DNA of 64,000 bases from Crocodylus rhombifer (GCA_038503035.1 JAVSML010000974.1:9336-73335), one strand, 5' to 3'; positions 10,847-24,160 are shown, counted from the stretch's first letter. Notes: generated from the sequence alone by a model not told the origin. Translations and numbers: made by a program.

Positions 10847-13243
10847 ATGTACAGTGTGGCACAACTAAATCGCAATAAAAGGGCAATTAAACCACTAAAA
10901 AGGGCAGCTTCATCTTGCATACAAGTGCCCTTAAAGACTAGCCATTTGCCACTTTATTTTTGGTTTCTTAGTAGTAGTTCAATTAAAACATGTACTAAAG
11001 GGTTTCATTTTAAAGATTCTTTTACATTTTGTGAAGTGGCAGACTAATTTTAGAACTTATCAGCCATTTGCCCAAAGCCCAGCACCATTTAGGACCTGGA
11101 AACTGGGTTGACCTGTAACTTTAAAGCATTTAACAGTACTGCATGCAAAATTATTTATATGTACAAAGTCAGCAGTTCGCATGTACAAATATGATTACTC
11201 AAATGTAGTTTGTCTGTTTGTCTACTGTCTGGGAACTAGAGTGGTGGCCTATTTAAAAAAGAGCTAATTCTTTTGGAGTTTGAAAGCAGTTTATTTGCTA
11301 GAAATAAACTGCAAATAATGCTCTTATGATACTGGTGCTAGGGCCTTGAGAAAGGAAGGACAATCATGTAATTGGGCACTGGACTGAGACTGAGAGATCT
11401 GGATTCAGTTTGCTTCATTGAGCAAAAGCCCTACTTTCCTTGCTTACATAGATGAGTCCTCAGAGACCCCGAGAGTGGTTAAGTGGGAAAACCCAGGCTG
11501 TACCTTTTGTTTATCTAGACCTACCCTTGGGATCTCTAAAGCAGGTTTGGGTAAGTGGGAAAATCTGCTTTCCATGGTTATCCAGACCTGCTGGGAAATT
11601 TTAGGGGCAGGTCTGGGTAAGCAGGTCTGGCATGGAGCACTTTGGATTCCCCAGGTCCCATGCCTCTATGCCAGGATCCTCTTGGGCTTTTTCTGCACCC
11701 CTGAAGATCCTGGGGTGTGTTTCCATAAGGGGGAAACCCCAACTTTCCCTACTTATGGAGAGGCATTCCAAGATTCCCTGGGGTGTGTCTCTAAGTGGTT
11801 TCTGGGAACAACCCTAAAGTGACTTAATTAGTGCATCTCCTGGGTTAAAGTGTATGAATGGGAATGGGTGATGGGACATGGTTGGGAGCATCCCAGTTGG
11901 GACACACTGCCACCATGGCATAGCTGTATCCTTTCTATCAGTGTTTGTGTCCATCAAGAATTGTATTACATATGGATTAGGAAAGTGTGCTACAGAGTTT
12001 ATTGCCTACCATACTTTTCTCAGGAAAATCACTGAGGAGTGGTATAACTAGGGTACTTCTAACTTTACATCAAGGCAAATTCTGCTTAAAAGTCAGCTTA
12101 TAAAGATGAACTACAGAAATTCTGCTAAAAGTTGCTTGTAAATTCTAAAAAGGGAGAAAGAAAGGAATTGAATAGCTGTCCATAAATGTAATCAGCATGC
12201 ATTTTAACAAAATGATATCAATAAAATTTGAGCAACCAGAGCTGCAAACTGATTAATAGAGCAAATGATATCACAATAACTTAGACAAAGCAAATTAAAA
12301 CAGTGGGTTAAAGTGAAATGTTTCTTTGAATCATGTAGTATCATTTCCACTGGTAGAGGATTCTTGACATCTGGCATTTGGATTTTCTTGGGTATGAAAG
12401 ATGTGGTAATATATTTGAGCATGGTGATAATTCTACTTTTTGGCAATGGCCTATGTGCTTTCTCCTGTTTTTGGTCTTTCACAAGGGCTAGAAAAGGTCT
12501 TGGGGAATTTTTAACATGCTGTGTCAGCTGGCCTCTGTAAGGGAGTCTTGATTCAACATCACCTGTAACTAGTTTACCTCTCAAAGCATCTGGCAAAGGA
12601 GCAAAATCCAGGTCTGCTGTAACGTATTCTCAGGCACATGCTCTCTGAGAATTAAACTAGTTTCAAAAGAAGCTGAACCCAAATTCTTTGAGAAGAGCCA
12701 GCAGACTCTTTGACCCTTCCAAATGAGAGAAACCTTGGAGTTCATTGATAAAGAATATGCATGATTAAAGGCACTGCTTAGGGTAGGTCAGATAAGTCTT
12801 TAAAATAATTGACAATGTAGAAAAGCAGAGCCTGAAATTGATAACTTCAGGAGAAATTATGCCAACCTCAAGCTTGCTATCGCCCTCCTTCCCTCCAGTT
12901 CATAACTTGTAAACTACACAGTCCCTGGACTATTCAAGTACTGTTAGCATTTTAAGGTTCAAAGACGTGCATTAACCTTTCAGTGTATTTTGTAATTTTA
13001 GGGCTTGATTCCACCACTGTTAATTTATGTTAGTAATATCTTGCCCTGTGACTAGTCCTAAAGCAATCTATGGGGCTCTTTATGGTATAAAGTAAAATGT
13101 GCATAATTAGCACATCAGTAGGAAGAGTGGACTCTTCCTCACTTGCAGCCAGCTCAGTAGAGGACAGCCCTGGGTTTGCCTTACACTGAGTATGATGCTT
13201 AACACTTAGTCTGAACTGATGGACTTTTCTCACTCTCTTTCAG
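10847..13243. other. Unannotated DNA with an isolated 134-codon open frame
   Basis: The longest open frame not explained by a recognised repeat is 11418-11822 on the plus strand. Its DNA is internally repetitive (GGTTAAGTGGGAAAACCC, GGGTAAGTGGGAAAATCTG, GGGTAAGCAGGTCTGG) and the predicted peptide resembles no family I know. I regard it as chance. Nothing else in this section supports a gene or transposon. Confidence 0.5.
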
Positions 13244-13297
13244 ACTACAACTTTCAACACATTGGCTAATGAGAAGTCTTTATCTGATTGTAAACGG
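13244..13297 (+). other. Candidate 54-nt internal exon (unproven)
   Basis: The segment follows a pyrimidine-rich tract ending TTTTCTCACTCTCTTTCAG (13225-13243) and ends CGG before GTAAGT (13298-13303), so both splice sites are near consensus. CTGAACT and ACTGAT at 13211-13220 are branch-point-like and correctly spaced. The 54 nt is a multiple of three and open in phase 0, reading TTTFNTLANEKSLSDCKR. I do not recognise the peptide. If real, the window would be a long intron region of a host gene on the plus strand. Chance matches of this quality do occur in 64 kb. Confidence 0.3.
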
Positions 13298-15041
13298 GTA
13301 AGTTAACCTTTGTGCTTTATTCCTCCTCAGAATGCTAAAGGGCAGGCACCTGCTATAATTAAATGCCTTGAACATCAGTAGAAGCCTTGACAGGCTCTGG
13401 TTCATGCGAAGGTGAACTCCCTTTCATTTTGCCTTTAGTTTGTATGGAGGGGCTCTTTCTAGGTTTCTCATTGAGCTATCGCTTATGTCCTAGAGAATTA
13501 GATGAAATATCACTGACAAGAAACTTGGAGGTGAAGTTTGGTTTGCATTCTCATTTACGTTTCTTCATATACTGCTGTGGGTGGGCTGATTTTTAGCCCA
13601 GTGGTAAACTGTGGAATGAAACATGCAATTTTTTTTGGGGGGGGAGGGGTAGAAACCTGGTTGTGATTCACCACTATCAGTTTAGGCACTCGTCTAGTTT
13701 AGCTAAAGTGTTACTGGGATATAGTAATTAGCATTCCATGCAAGAACATCTACTAAGGTATGAAGCATAACATGGTTTTAAAGTGTTATCTGATTCTTGT
13801 TCTATAGAGTCACATGATCTTTCATCTGACATCTGATCTGAGGTCTAGCAAACCATCAAAATATTTACAAATTCAACAGCTTGAACACATTTTTGATGTT
13901 CTCCACTGATAAGGAGAACCTGGTGTTGAAGGAGTACATCCATTTGAGATGAAAGCTGCCTACTCCCTTTTCAAAGTTTATGAAAATATCTGCCTTGTTC
14001 AGGACCCACTACTCCTGGGCTTATGGAATAAATTAGTATCAAGAATGGTCAAGCCTTCATGGTTTGTTAATACTGTTGTTATACTATTGCATTAGTTTCT
14101 TATGCAGATACAAATGAAGTTTAGTAAAGGCCATAAGCTGTTATTCCAGTTGTTCTTTTCTATATTATCTCTAGACTGCCAATGGGCTACAATATTCCTC
14201 AAATCAAATCTCCCTGTTTCACTTCTAATACATTCTCTTGTGATAAGGCAACAACCTCTTAAGTGAGTTTCACAGACAACAGTTACAACAGACAGTGGAA
14301 TAATAAGTTGAAGGGACAATATTAACTTAGTTGAAGGATTTTTTAAAAAATTCTTTTAAGAACCATTTCCATTTTTCCTACTTTCTAAAATATAAGGCTC
14401 CAGCAAAAACGCAAGTCATATCAGTATCCCAGTTTCTTCTTCCCTGATTTATATCTTGCTGTTTCAAAAATAAATCTCAAATTTAAGTGTAACAGAGAAT
14501 GTTGGGAACTGTCTTCTCAAACTCATCCTACTTCCATTTGTAGTGACTAATTAAATTGCATTAAATAATATATGGACAAGTAGACACCCAGATGACTTTG
14601 ATTTTTTTTAACTGTTATCTAAAGTCTGGGAACCTCTGCATGCCATTGGAGTAGTGGAGAGGGCACATTCTTCATTCAAGGGAAGGTGTGAAAGGACCTA
14701 TAGCAATCGGAGAATCTTCAGTGCCTTATCCCTGTTCTTCAGGCCAGTTGCTATAGCACTTGCCCAGGTTTCACCGAGCTTTCTCAGTGGTTCTTGGACA
14801 ACTTGAGAAGAAAGATGCTATTTAACAGGTGATAACAGAATCTGGATTAGTGTAATCTCCTCGCTTGTCCCGTCCTTGCCATAAATCTGTTCATTTCTTT
14901 TGTAGGAGCCCCCACGCTGCATGTGCTTTCAGAATAATGCAAGTGGTTTGAATATGCTGTGTTGGAAGCACTGGAGAATGAGGGTCCTATGGGGGTGGAG
15001 GGAAGAAGGCTGAGAAAAAATCCTAAAAGAATGGCAGTGGA
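13298..15041. other. Unannotated DNA
   Basis: There is no supported gene or transposon. A mixed homopolymer T8G8 lies near 13629-13646. Confidence 0.55.
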
Positions 15042-15078
15042 GTTTGTTTGTTTGTTTGTTTGTTTGTTTGTTTGTTTT
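15042..15078 (+). repeat. (TTTG)n microsatellite
   Basis: About nine tandem GTTT tetramers run without interruption. A short minus-strand open frame with repeated KQTN residues here is only the reverse translation of this repeat. Confidence 0.95.
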
Positions 15079-15977
15079 CTTTTCAGGGCAAGAGAAGGCA
15101 ATGTCTTACATTGCTCATACAGTTGGATATAATCACTCAGTTTCTATGGGGTCTTTCAGTCAGCTATAATTCTGGAGTGTTCCTTCTTTGTTCCTATCCT
15201 GCATTTGTTTAAAAATCCAAAAGTCTGCGTGTTGGAGAATAGAAGAGTCCATCATTGCATTTTTTGAGTTCATTTGGAGTTACATTCATGTTCTTTGTTT
15301 CTTATGTATGTGTTCACGTGGACCAGGTAAAAGAAAGAATAGGAAAATCCCAAATATGTTTGCTGTGAGCAGTGTGATGAAGGGGTGCAAAAGAAACTCA
15401 TGAGTGAAGAAGCCATGGTTTTAGATTGTGTTTTTCATTGTGTACCATCAGAAGCTATTAATAGTTCATTCTTTTTTTATGGCTGTATGTCTAGACAAAT
15501 TTGTGGCATCGTGCTATTTTTCTTGACAACCCTGCATGGTATTTTAATGAAAGAGGGTCAGGCCCACAGTAAGTGAAAATAGATATAGATCAATTGAATT
15601 CTGCAAGAAATAGTCAATAAAAACAAAACTTGTGTGAACAGTTAAAAATGAAATCAAATGGTGTACTGACTGAAAACAGTAACCTATTACATTCACTGCA
15701 TGTCAACTTTATTTTTTCCTCAGTGGACTTTGAGTCAGTTTTTAGAAGTCTGTACATTTTCCTACTTAGGATGTAAGTGGGTTTTGGATTGGACTCTTCG
15801 TCTTTATCAGATCAATATTAAAAAAGCGAAGTTTAAAATTTCACTCTTAATATCTGCTGTAAATACTGACTGGCACCGATTTAATTCACTTTTTTTTATA
15901 GAAGATATTGTCTTAGTTTATCAGCTGTCATTGCCATCACTAATGTTGGAGCAAGCCATTTCCACGAGAACACACCA
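15079..15977. other. Unannotated DNA
   Basis: No feature is supported. TTTTCTTTTCAG directly after the microsatellite resembles an acceptor site, but no paired donor follows at exon distance. Confidence 0.5.
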
Positions 15978-16125
15978 ATCTGATTCAGACCCTATTTAGC
16001 AAAATGCTCAAGTGCCTGCTTAGGGCTCACTGAAGTCAAGGTAATTAAATACATCCATTACTTAGTAATGATAGATTTAACCTGATGCTTGAACACATGC
16101 TTTAGAGGCATTCCTGAATAACAGA
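15978..16125. repeat. Ancient palindromic repeat, degraded copy
   Basis: The order GATTCAGACC, TTTAGCAAAATGCTCAAGTG, CACTGAAGTCAAGG, then CTTGAACACATGCTTTAGAGG and ATTCCTGAATA matches a known sauropsid repeat. That repeat has arms reading GCAAAGCACTTAAGCATGTG around a CATTGAAGTCAATGG centre. A second copy lies at 46315-46435. It is non-coding and old. Confidence 0.45.
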
Positions 16126-16648
16126 AAACTCGCAACCCCTGTTACATGAAATTATTTATTATTAATTGAAATTCACTGTGCCAAAAGATCTATATTTTAT
16201 TAAATTACAATAAAACAGAAGTGCCAAGCAACTGCATCCCTAGGTTACTTTAAGAGCAACTGCATTTTCCAAGTTCTAACATTCTGGAGCATATTTTTTG
16301 GTTAATATTCTATTTGTTAAAGTAATGTTAATAATAGTTATGATAGAATAGAGTGAAACAGTGTATTCTGGTTTAGGATGCACAATTGGTAGATGAAATC
16401 AAGTGACCTGTACAGGGTTGCCGTGGAATGTTTTCCTAGAATCTCTGTAAATATTTGTAGCCGTTCTATGCATTTGTATTAAACTATGGCTGAGACACTC
16501 CTGCGTCTAACATAAATTTTTACACATGAGAGTGCCTCATCAACCTGTTAGCTTATTGACTGTACTCATCTTAAATTTGCACAGTGGAAGTTTTCTCACA
16601 GACGGGGCAATTTTCATTCGGGAAAGGAAGTTATTAGGCCTGTGCAAT
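16126..16648. other. Unannotated AT-rich DNA
   Basis: No gene or repeat is supported here. Confidence 0.5.
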
Positions 16649-17632
16649 ATTTCATAGATTTCATAGACGTTTGGGCTGGAAGGGACCCCGGCGGATCATC
16701 AAGTCCAGCCCCCTGCCCCAGGGGCAGGAAGTCAGCAGGAGTCATAGGATCCCAGCAAGATAACCGTCCAAATGTGTTTTGAAGACATTCAGAGTGGGTG
16801 CTTAAACTGCCTCCAGTGGCAGTCTGTTCCAAACCTTGGGGGCTCAGACAGTAAAGAAGTTCTTTTTCATGTCCAGCCTGAATTGGTCGCAGCGGAGTTT
16901 GTGATCATTTGATCTTGTCATCCCTTGGGGGGCTCTGGTGAACAGATGTTCCCCCAGATCCTGATGAGCACCCTTGATAAACTTATAGGTAGCCACCAGA
17001 TCACCTCTGAACCTGCGCTTTTCCAGGCTGAAGAAGAGCCCCATGGCTTTCAGTCTTTCATCATAAGGTCTGTTTTCCTGACCTTTGATCATGCACGTGG
17101 CTCTCCCCTGCTCTCTCTCAAGCTTCTCCACACCCTTTTTGAATTGTGGAGCCCAAAACTGGACACCGTACTCCAGCTGTGGCCTCACCAAGGCCGAGTA
17201 CAAGGGGAGAATGATGTCCTGGGATTTGCTTGAGAAGCATATGGATGTAAGCCAGCGTTTTGCTCCCTTTACTAGCTGCAGCATCACACTGAAGGTTCCT
17301 GTTCATCTTGTGGTCAACCATGACTCCAAAGTCTCTTTCTGTAGTGCTAACCAGCATAGTACTGCTGAACCTATAAGCATCTTGCAGGTTTTTCCTCCCA
17401 AGGTGGAGAACCTTGCATTTTTCGGTGTTGAACACCATCAGGTTCCCATCAGGTTCTTGTCAACCCGTTTCATGAGCCTGTCAAGAGCCACCTGGATCAC
17501 CCTCCGGTCCTCAGGTGTGGATGCTTTACCCCAGAGTTTGGTGTTGTCAGCAAACTTGGCCAGTCCACTCCTAACTCCAATGTCCACATCATTGATGAAG
17601 ATGTTAAATAGTATAGGCCCTAGCACACTGGA
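16649..17632 (-). mobile_element. CR1 LINE, 5'-truncated, reverse transcriptase C-terminal region
   Basis: The left end has TTTCATAGATTTCATAGAC then GGGCTGGAAGGGACCCCGG, the CR1 3' tail read on the minus strand. From 17632 leftward the frame pieces read [49 protein letters not shown] and KRRFRGDLVATYKFIKG, the CR1 catalytic C box and thumb through to the C-terminus. The catalytic FADD is changed to FADN. Frame breaks near 17440 and 17200 make it a pseudogene. Its divergence is clearly greater than that of the copies at 32.3 and 59.4 kb. Confidence 0.92.
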
Positions 17633-18277
17633 AGCATTTAGCTTTCTCATCAATTCCGGGTGAGTGTTTTCTGGTTAAGCATATCCCCACACTATGATGG
17701 TAATGGCTGGATATTTACTTAACTTTCTATGATAGTGTTTGAACCTTGATAGGAGAAGCTGTACAAATGTTAATGCTAAATTTCAAGAGCACATTTCTTA
17801 TGAATGGTCTGTAGGAAGATGGACATGGTAATATATGTTGGTTTGAATCCACAGTCATGCAAAGTAAGTCAGAGAAACTGTTGTAGTAGAATACAGTGGA
17901 TCTTGTACAACCTTTTCCACCATCTTTTATGATGTCGTTGTTTCTAAGAGTGGTCAATTGGCTGAAAGGTGGGTTTTGAGAGGGGCTACCTCCTTTTCCT
18001 CATTTTTTTTTTTTCTCACTCCCCTCTTCCTCAGTTAGCACTGGATTCTGGTGACTAGTGATGGCAAGTGCTGAAACTTTTCCTTTTTTATTCTAATTTC
18101 TTGTGATCTACTTCTCAATATATTCTTATTCTAGTTTGGATTTTCTGCACCATCCAGGCTAGGCAAAGAAGATTACAACATCTGTTGTTGTTGATGATGA
18201 TGATGATGCTTGATGTAATTTAGGCAGTTGTTTCTAGCACTCTGTCATAGATAAGGACTAAATTTGGTAGCTGTTGG
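17633..18277. other. Unannotated DNA with T12 and (GAT)n tracts
   Basis: A T tract lies at about 18003-18014 and a (GAT)n tract at about 18190-18207. I see no gene. Confidence 0.6.
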
Positions 18278-19240
18278 GAAATCATAGAAAGTTAGGGTTA
18301 GAAGGGACCTCAGGAGGTTATTTAGTCTAACCCCTCCTCTCCCCCCCCCCATGCTCAAAGCAGGACCATGTCAACTACATCATCCCAAACAAAGCTTTGT
18401 CTAGCCAGGTTTTGAAAACCTCCACAGATGGAGCTTCCATCACCTCTCTGGGTAACCTGTTCCAGTATTTTACTATCCTTCTTCTGGTGTGAAAATTCTT
18501 TCTAATATCTAACCTAAACTTTCCTTGCTGCAGCTTGAGACCATTGCTCCTTGTTCTGTCATCTGCCACCACTGAGGACAATCTAGCTCCATCTTCTTTT
18601 GAACCCTATGGTAGTTGAAGGCTGCTATTAAATCCCCTTTGTCTCCTTTTCTGTAGAGTAACTAAGCCCAGTTCCCTCAGTCTTTCCTCGTAAGTCATGT
18701 CCCCTAGCCCCCTTACCATTTTTGTTGCCCTTTGCTGAACTGTCTCCAATTTGTCCACATCCTTTCTGGGGGGAGGGGGCAAAACTGAATACAGTACTCC
18801 AGATATATCTTCACCAGTGCTGAATAGAGGGGACGAATCACTTTCATTGATCTACTGAAAGCACACCTACCAATGCAGCCCAGGATGCCATTAGTTTTCT
18901 TGGCAGCAAAGGCACACTGCTGGCTCATAGTCAGTTTATTGTCCACTGTGACCCCCAAGTCCTTTTCTGAAGAGCTGCTGCCCAGCTAGTCAGCCTCCAG
19001 CCTGCACTGGTACATGGGATTCTTCCGTCCAAAGTGCAGGACATCGCACTTGTCCTTGTTGAACCTCATGAGATTTCTTCTGGACCAATCCTCTACTTTG
19101 TCTAAGTCTCTCTGAATCCTAGCCCTACCCTCCAGCCTATCTACTACTCCCCACAGCTTGGTGTCTTGTGCAAACTTGCTGACAGTGCATTCTATGCCAT
19201 CTTCCAGGTCATTGATGAAGACATTGAAGAAAAATCCTCT
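18278..19240 (-). mobile_element. CR1 LINE of a second subfamily, 5'-truncated
   Basis: The tail AATCATAGAAAGTTAGGGTT, then AGAAGGGACCTCAGGAGG, belongs to a different CR1 3' end from the TTTCATAGATTTCATAG type. Minus-strand frame pieces include [68 protein letters not shown] and WNRLPREVMEAPSVEVFK. The FADD position is altered to AQDTKLWG. The element at 57384-58310 is of the same subfamily. It is broken by several frameshifts. Confidence 0.92.
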
Positions 19241-19570
19241 GGTGCTGGAATACTACCAAAGTCCCCAGCACTGCAAGCTGGATCTGATTGTCCCACAGGC
19301 TGGATCTGGCCCATTGGCTATGTGTTGCTGATACCAGGTCTAAGAGGTGACTAAAAGAACAATCTAGATTTTGTCTAAAGTGCCTCCTATGAAGTCACAA
19401 AAAAGTAGTGATAGAGAAGGTACTTGCACTACAAATCTTCTCAGCCCTAGTCCCTGTGGGACTGGTTTTCCTCTTTTTGCTGAAGGGGTGTCCAAAATAT
19501 TGTCCAAAACAATGTTTAAATATCTGAGAAATGTTTAGGGGAGAAAAATTGCAGCCACTCAGGTATTAGT
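19241..19570. other. Unannotated DNA
   Basis: This lies directly beyond the 5' truncation point of the preceding CR1. I see no feature. Confidence 0.5.
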
Positions 19571-19685
19571 ATAAAGGTGACAGTTTGTCGCATATTTGGA
19601 TACTGGAAGTGCTCTATGGCTGTGCCCTGACCAAAGTGCATGGATGCGGAGTGCTTTAAAAATGTCTGATCCCACAACAATCTGA
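19571..19685 (+). repeat. Short dispersed repeat, copy 2 of 3
   Basis: It has the block order of 4801-4915: GGAAGTGCTCTATGGCTGTG, CCCTGACCAAAGTGCATGG, then GGAGTGCTTTAAAAATGTC. The pairing between AGTGCTC and GAGTGCT type words is weaker than in copy 1. Confidence 0.45.
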
Positions 19686-22600
19686 ACTTTCATTATATGA
19701 GGAGTCTGTTAGCACGAGCCTTGGCAGCATGTGATGCAGCTGAGCCTTGCCTCCCTGTCTTTGGAATGGGAAGGGAGCAAAGGGAGCTTCTTCTGGGGGT
19801 TGTCCAGTCAGCCCTGGAGTTTGGGGGGTGTGGATCAGAGCTCCCCTGAGTTGTGGGGGTCTCTAGTTTATCTTCTCCACCCTCCAGCACCAACTGGGCA
19901 ACCCCCAGAATGAGCCCTCTGTGCTCCCTTCCCCACCCCCCCCATTCTGAAAACAGCACTGGGGCTGGGAGAGGGACTGCAAAGACACAGCCACTCTAAA
20001 CTGCATCTTATCTCCTAATCCCCAGGACCCAACAGCAAACATCTGTTGGATCCCAGGGTTAGCTTTAACTCATGGCGCTTCCTGAAAAGTGCCATAAGTT
20101 GCAGTAGGAAGCTGGACTTCTGTTTGCACCCTAAGTGTTTCAGGTGAAAATATTTTTTTTTCCCCTTGCTGTATGCATTTATTGAACTGCTTCCTCTAAA
20201 TTACTGAATGTCTAGATGCTAATTGCCAAGTGCTTATCATAACAGCAGATGACTGTGCAATGTCTCCTTTTCAGGCCAATCTGATATCATTGTCATATGT
20301 GTCATTTGCATCCGAGTGGAAGCTGGTATAAATAGCATGATCCATGAGACCCAAAGGCGATATCTTTGTAATTCAAATTGAACAAAGAGTATATTAATAA
20401 TGAGCACTTTACATGCAGAATATCAGAAATTCACTGGTAAGTGGGAGGATAGATATATCACCAGCGAATGAGTTGNNNNNNNNNNAGTCAAATAAGATTT
20501 GAACCATGATATGCCAGAGTGTGGAAGGCCAATATGAGATTTTCAGCTACCAAGTGCAAGGCCATAATGTAATGGGACAAAAAGCAGCTGTTAAATCAAA
20601 TCAGGCTAAAACTGTGCATACATCACTATGGCTTATTATCTATACAAGAGCCAGTTAAAAGGTTGTGTGAGTGCATCCTGGAATCTGAGTGAGGCTGGAA
20701 TACAGAATTACATTCACTGTGGCCAATGAGATGACCTTACACAGCTTTCTCCAAGACCTCAGACAGTGAAGACAAATTTAAATATCAGGTGATAATTGGT
20801 ACACAGATTTGGACTGAGTTTTGGTTTGTGAAGAGTAGCAATAATTAATGCTGCTTCAAGAGAGCTGTGCCAAAGAGGGAAGGTCAGGCAAAATGTGATT
20901 TACATAAACTCCAAGAGCTTCATCCCAAGTGCAACAGCCCCTCCAAGGCATGGGCACCTCATCTTGTTCTGTGACAGTTTGAAGCCTTCAGCATTAGGTC
21001 ATGGGGGGGGGGCACAGGCACAAAGCAGTTCAGATAAAGAAATAACTTGGGGTTGCTCAATAGTTTGCTAGACAAATCCTTTTATTTCTGGAAAAGTTCA
21101 ATGAGGATTTGCTTCTATTTATTGTGATGTCTGCAATTCCAGATTCCCATCACAAGCAGAACCATTTTAAAATATGAAGGAAAGGCATATGTTGTTGCCA
21201 ATGTTCAACCTGGTTTTGCAGGGGGAAAAATATGGAACTTTTGTATACCTTCCAGAACCTAGTTTCTGAACTCCCAGCAGTTTTGCTCACAGAGATGCCA
21301 CTTTTTAGTGTACATACAGAATATCCACCAAGTAGCTGGCGTTATCTCTTCTTACATTATTATCCACTTACAAGTCTTGAAAATATAACTGACGTGGTAT
21401 TAAATCTCCAGTTTTTAAAAAATATTAAGCCAGAGCCTGAAAATCACATTTAAAAATGAACAAACTTATTGGGTTTCTTTTTATTTTCCTCTTGGCTTCT
21501 GAGCCCTTGTCATACCCTCCAGTCAGATTTGCAAGCTTTTCTCAACTACCAGAAGAACTGGAAATGCACATTTTTTATATGAAGACCTTAGTTTTCATGT
21601 ATTTAATCTCTTGTCTCTGTAATCCAGGATCGCTATTCAGTGGTCAGGCATCATGAGCTGATGCTGAAATTGTGAGAGTTGGCAACATGACAGCACATAC
21701 AGATTTTTAGAGGTGAAATCACATCACTGATTTTGTCAAAAAGGGTTAGCTTTGATTTGTGGAGAATACTCCAATTCAGTTCACAGATATAAGGGACAGT
21801 GGTATCCATGCCACCACTGATAGCAGTAACTCTGTAACAAACTGCAATAAACTCCCTCCCAAGTGGCTGCTTGATGCTCTGTATAGGATAGCTGGTTTGG
21901 GTCGGGGCAAGTGAAGAGAAATCACTTCTCTCCTTTGAGCAAAGCTCTGAGGGACAAAGTTTAAAGATTAAACAGAAAATATTGATACATTACCAAAAGT
22001 GGCCAGCTTTCCCCATTTTATCATGGGTCTCTTGTTAGCTGATGCTTTTTCTTGAAGTCCCACCTCCTCGAGTTATGGGATTAGGCAGGAATGTAACCTT
22101 CCTTTTTTAAAAAGTGTGGTTCTGATCCTCATAGTTAGGAAGAAAACCCCTAAAAATGAGACTCAGTTGTATTTTAACACTGTGAAACAAGAAGACAAGA
22201 CATCAGTTGAGTCCCAAATTAATTCTTTTTAATACTGTTTGAGTTCTCTTTTGAGAACTGACTCATGATTTTGAACTGTTGGGATTGGTGACACTGCTGA
22301 CCTGCTGATAAGGAAAGCAAGAACTACTTGTGTTCCTTGAAAAAGTCTCTTACTCTTGTGTGAAAGCAGCTTTGAGTTGACAGTAATTAAAGAACTAACA
22401 GTTCTAGTTTATTTTTTGTATAAGACCTCAAAGCCCAACTGATACTTTCAAGTGGAGCAATAATCGAGTGAGAAACAAGTGACTGGTGTCATCGTTGCCT
22501 GTTGGTCCCAGAGTAATAATGTGAGGAGAAGGAGGTCAAAGAAAATGTAATGAAAAGGAAACAAAGAATGAGCTGAAATAGGAAGGTCTGAATTTCTAGC

Positions 22601-24160
22601 TCCCAAGCGGAAAAAAAAGGATTCCGTAGAAATGCTAAATTGAGAGCTTGTCTGTGAGAGCAAAGGGGAAGAATGAAAGTTTCAAGTGTTATGAGAAAAT
22701 AACAAGCTGCCAAGTCAGACAGGTCAAATGGGCACAGAAACAAGGTTCTTCAGCTATCAAACAATTCAGTTCTTCCTATAGGAAAAGAACAAAAATGACA
22801 AGACAGATGAGAAGAAAAGTTGGTAGCAAATGACCCTGGTGGCTTTGTAGGACAGAATAATAATATGCAATAAAGAGGAAAATTCATACACAGCCTGTGC
22901 CAGGGTTATGCCACAGAGACTGGAAGAGAAACCCCAGTTTGGGTTTACTCGTGCCAGTCACAGATGGCAGTTCTTAGTCATCTCCTGTTTAATGCTAATT
23001 AAAGCTTTGTCCCCAGCCAACACTTCCATGTACCAATCAGTATATTAGTTCCTTCCCCAGGTGCACAGTAGGGGTCTGAACAAGAGGAAGCTGAAAGTAA
23101 AATGTGTTTAATTTGTTTTGATGTATAAAAATGCCAAAAAGGGATTTAACTATGCCCTTTAGGTGTTCTTGACACTGTTTATTAATACACCTGGAATGAA
23201 GCAGTGCAAAAGAACCTACTACTTACCTTCCTTCTCCCTTGAATAATTTTCTGCTTTGAGAATTACAACCCCTCACCACCCCCATCTACAAATGCATGTG
23301 GAAAAAGACTACCCTTGGATATAGGTTATTTCAGACTGAAAAGCAAATTCTAAAATCATAGGCCCACACAGAGAATACTCTTTTTACAGAGTGGAGCTCT
23401 TGATTCAACACCTTTGCTGAGATTTGACATTAGGGGACAAACACTGTTGGGGGAGAGAAATGCTTAAAGCTAGGGAACGTTGCTTTCCACCAAAAGAGTA
23501 AGTCTGCATAGAACAAATATTGTACGGGCGTATGCTACATTGTATTGTCATGCAATGAAAAGAAATCAAACACAGTGCCTGCCAGCTGCTCAATGTAGAT
23601 GGATCCTTACACTCATGTGGAGTCCCATTACAAGATGGCAGCCTAAATTAGACAGTCCTCTTTTTTTCTTTGTGGTTTTATCAGACCGTTGTTTGTACAG
23701 AGGTAGGGAATGGAGAAGAGATGGCTATAAACAAAGTGCAGGGGAATATTTCTACTAGAGGGCCTTTCTATATTTGCTTGCATTTAATTAGCATTTACTT
23801 CATAGTTGATGCCAACCCTATTGACAGCACCTGGCAGGGGATTATTGAAGTGATGAAAACTGAAAGGAAAGTGAGGGCAAATGTAACAGAGATGAGAGGG
23901 TTCAGTCCAGCCAAAGACATGGTTTTGTTCTGGGTGTAGGGTAACAGGTCAATCAGAATGGAGACCTGGATGGGAGCTCCACCTAGGACTTGACAGCTGT
24001 GGATATCTTTGACAGTTAATGCTAAACCAGGTTAGGAAGGTCTCAGGTCAGTTAGTCATTTTGTCTCCATCAGACCAACCTGAGACTGGGCATCAGTAGT
24101 GTTAGGAAAACAAATTGCAGTTTTCTGATTGAACACATAACAAGCATTCTTCCTCCTTGG
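19686..24160. other. Largely unique DNA, with a 10-N gap at 20476-20485
   Basis: No gene or transposon is supported. The short frame at 21456-21656 opens with a hydrophobic run, but it has no splice or promoter context and is likely chance. 20220-20400 looks compositionally unlike a repeat and could be conserved non-coding DNA, which only an alignment could show. Confidence 0.5.
20476..20485. other. Assembly gap (10 N)
   Basis: Ten unresolved bases. The flanks show no repeat that would explain the gap. Confidence 0.99.

Noticed and set aside
11418..11822. 134-codon open frame
   Set aside because: Internally repetitive DNA, no recognisable motif and no splice context. A chance frame is more likely than a gene.
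15068..15120. Acceptor-like TTTTCTTTTCAG followed by open sequence
   Set aside because: The pyrimidine tract is the end of a (TTTG)n microsatellite, and no GT donor with reasonable context follows at exon distance.
16634..16648. TAGGCCTGTGCAA, resembling a hAT terminus, beside the CR1 tail at 16649
   Set aside because: No matching right terminus, subterminal motif block or 8-bp duplication was found on the far side of the CR1, so the word is probably chance.
21456..21656. 66-codon frame with a hydrophobic, signal-peptide-like start
   Set aside because: It has no splice, promoter or homology support. T-rich DNA often encodes hydrophobic runs.
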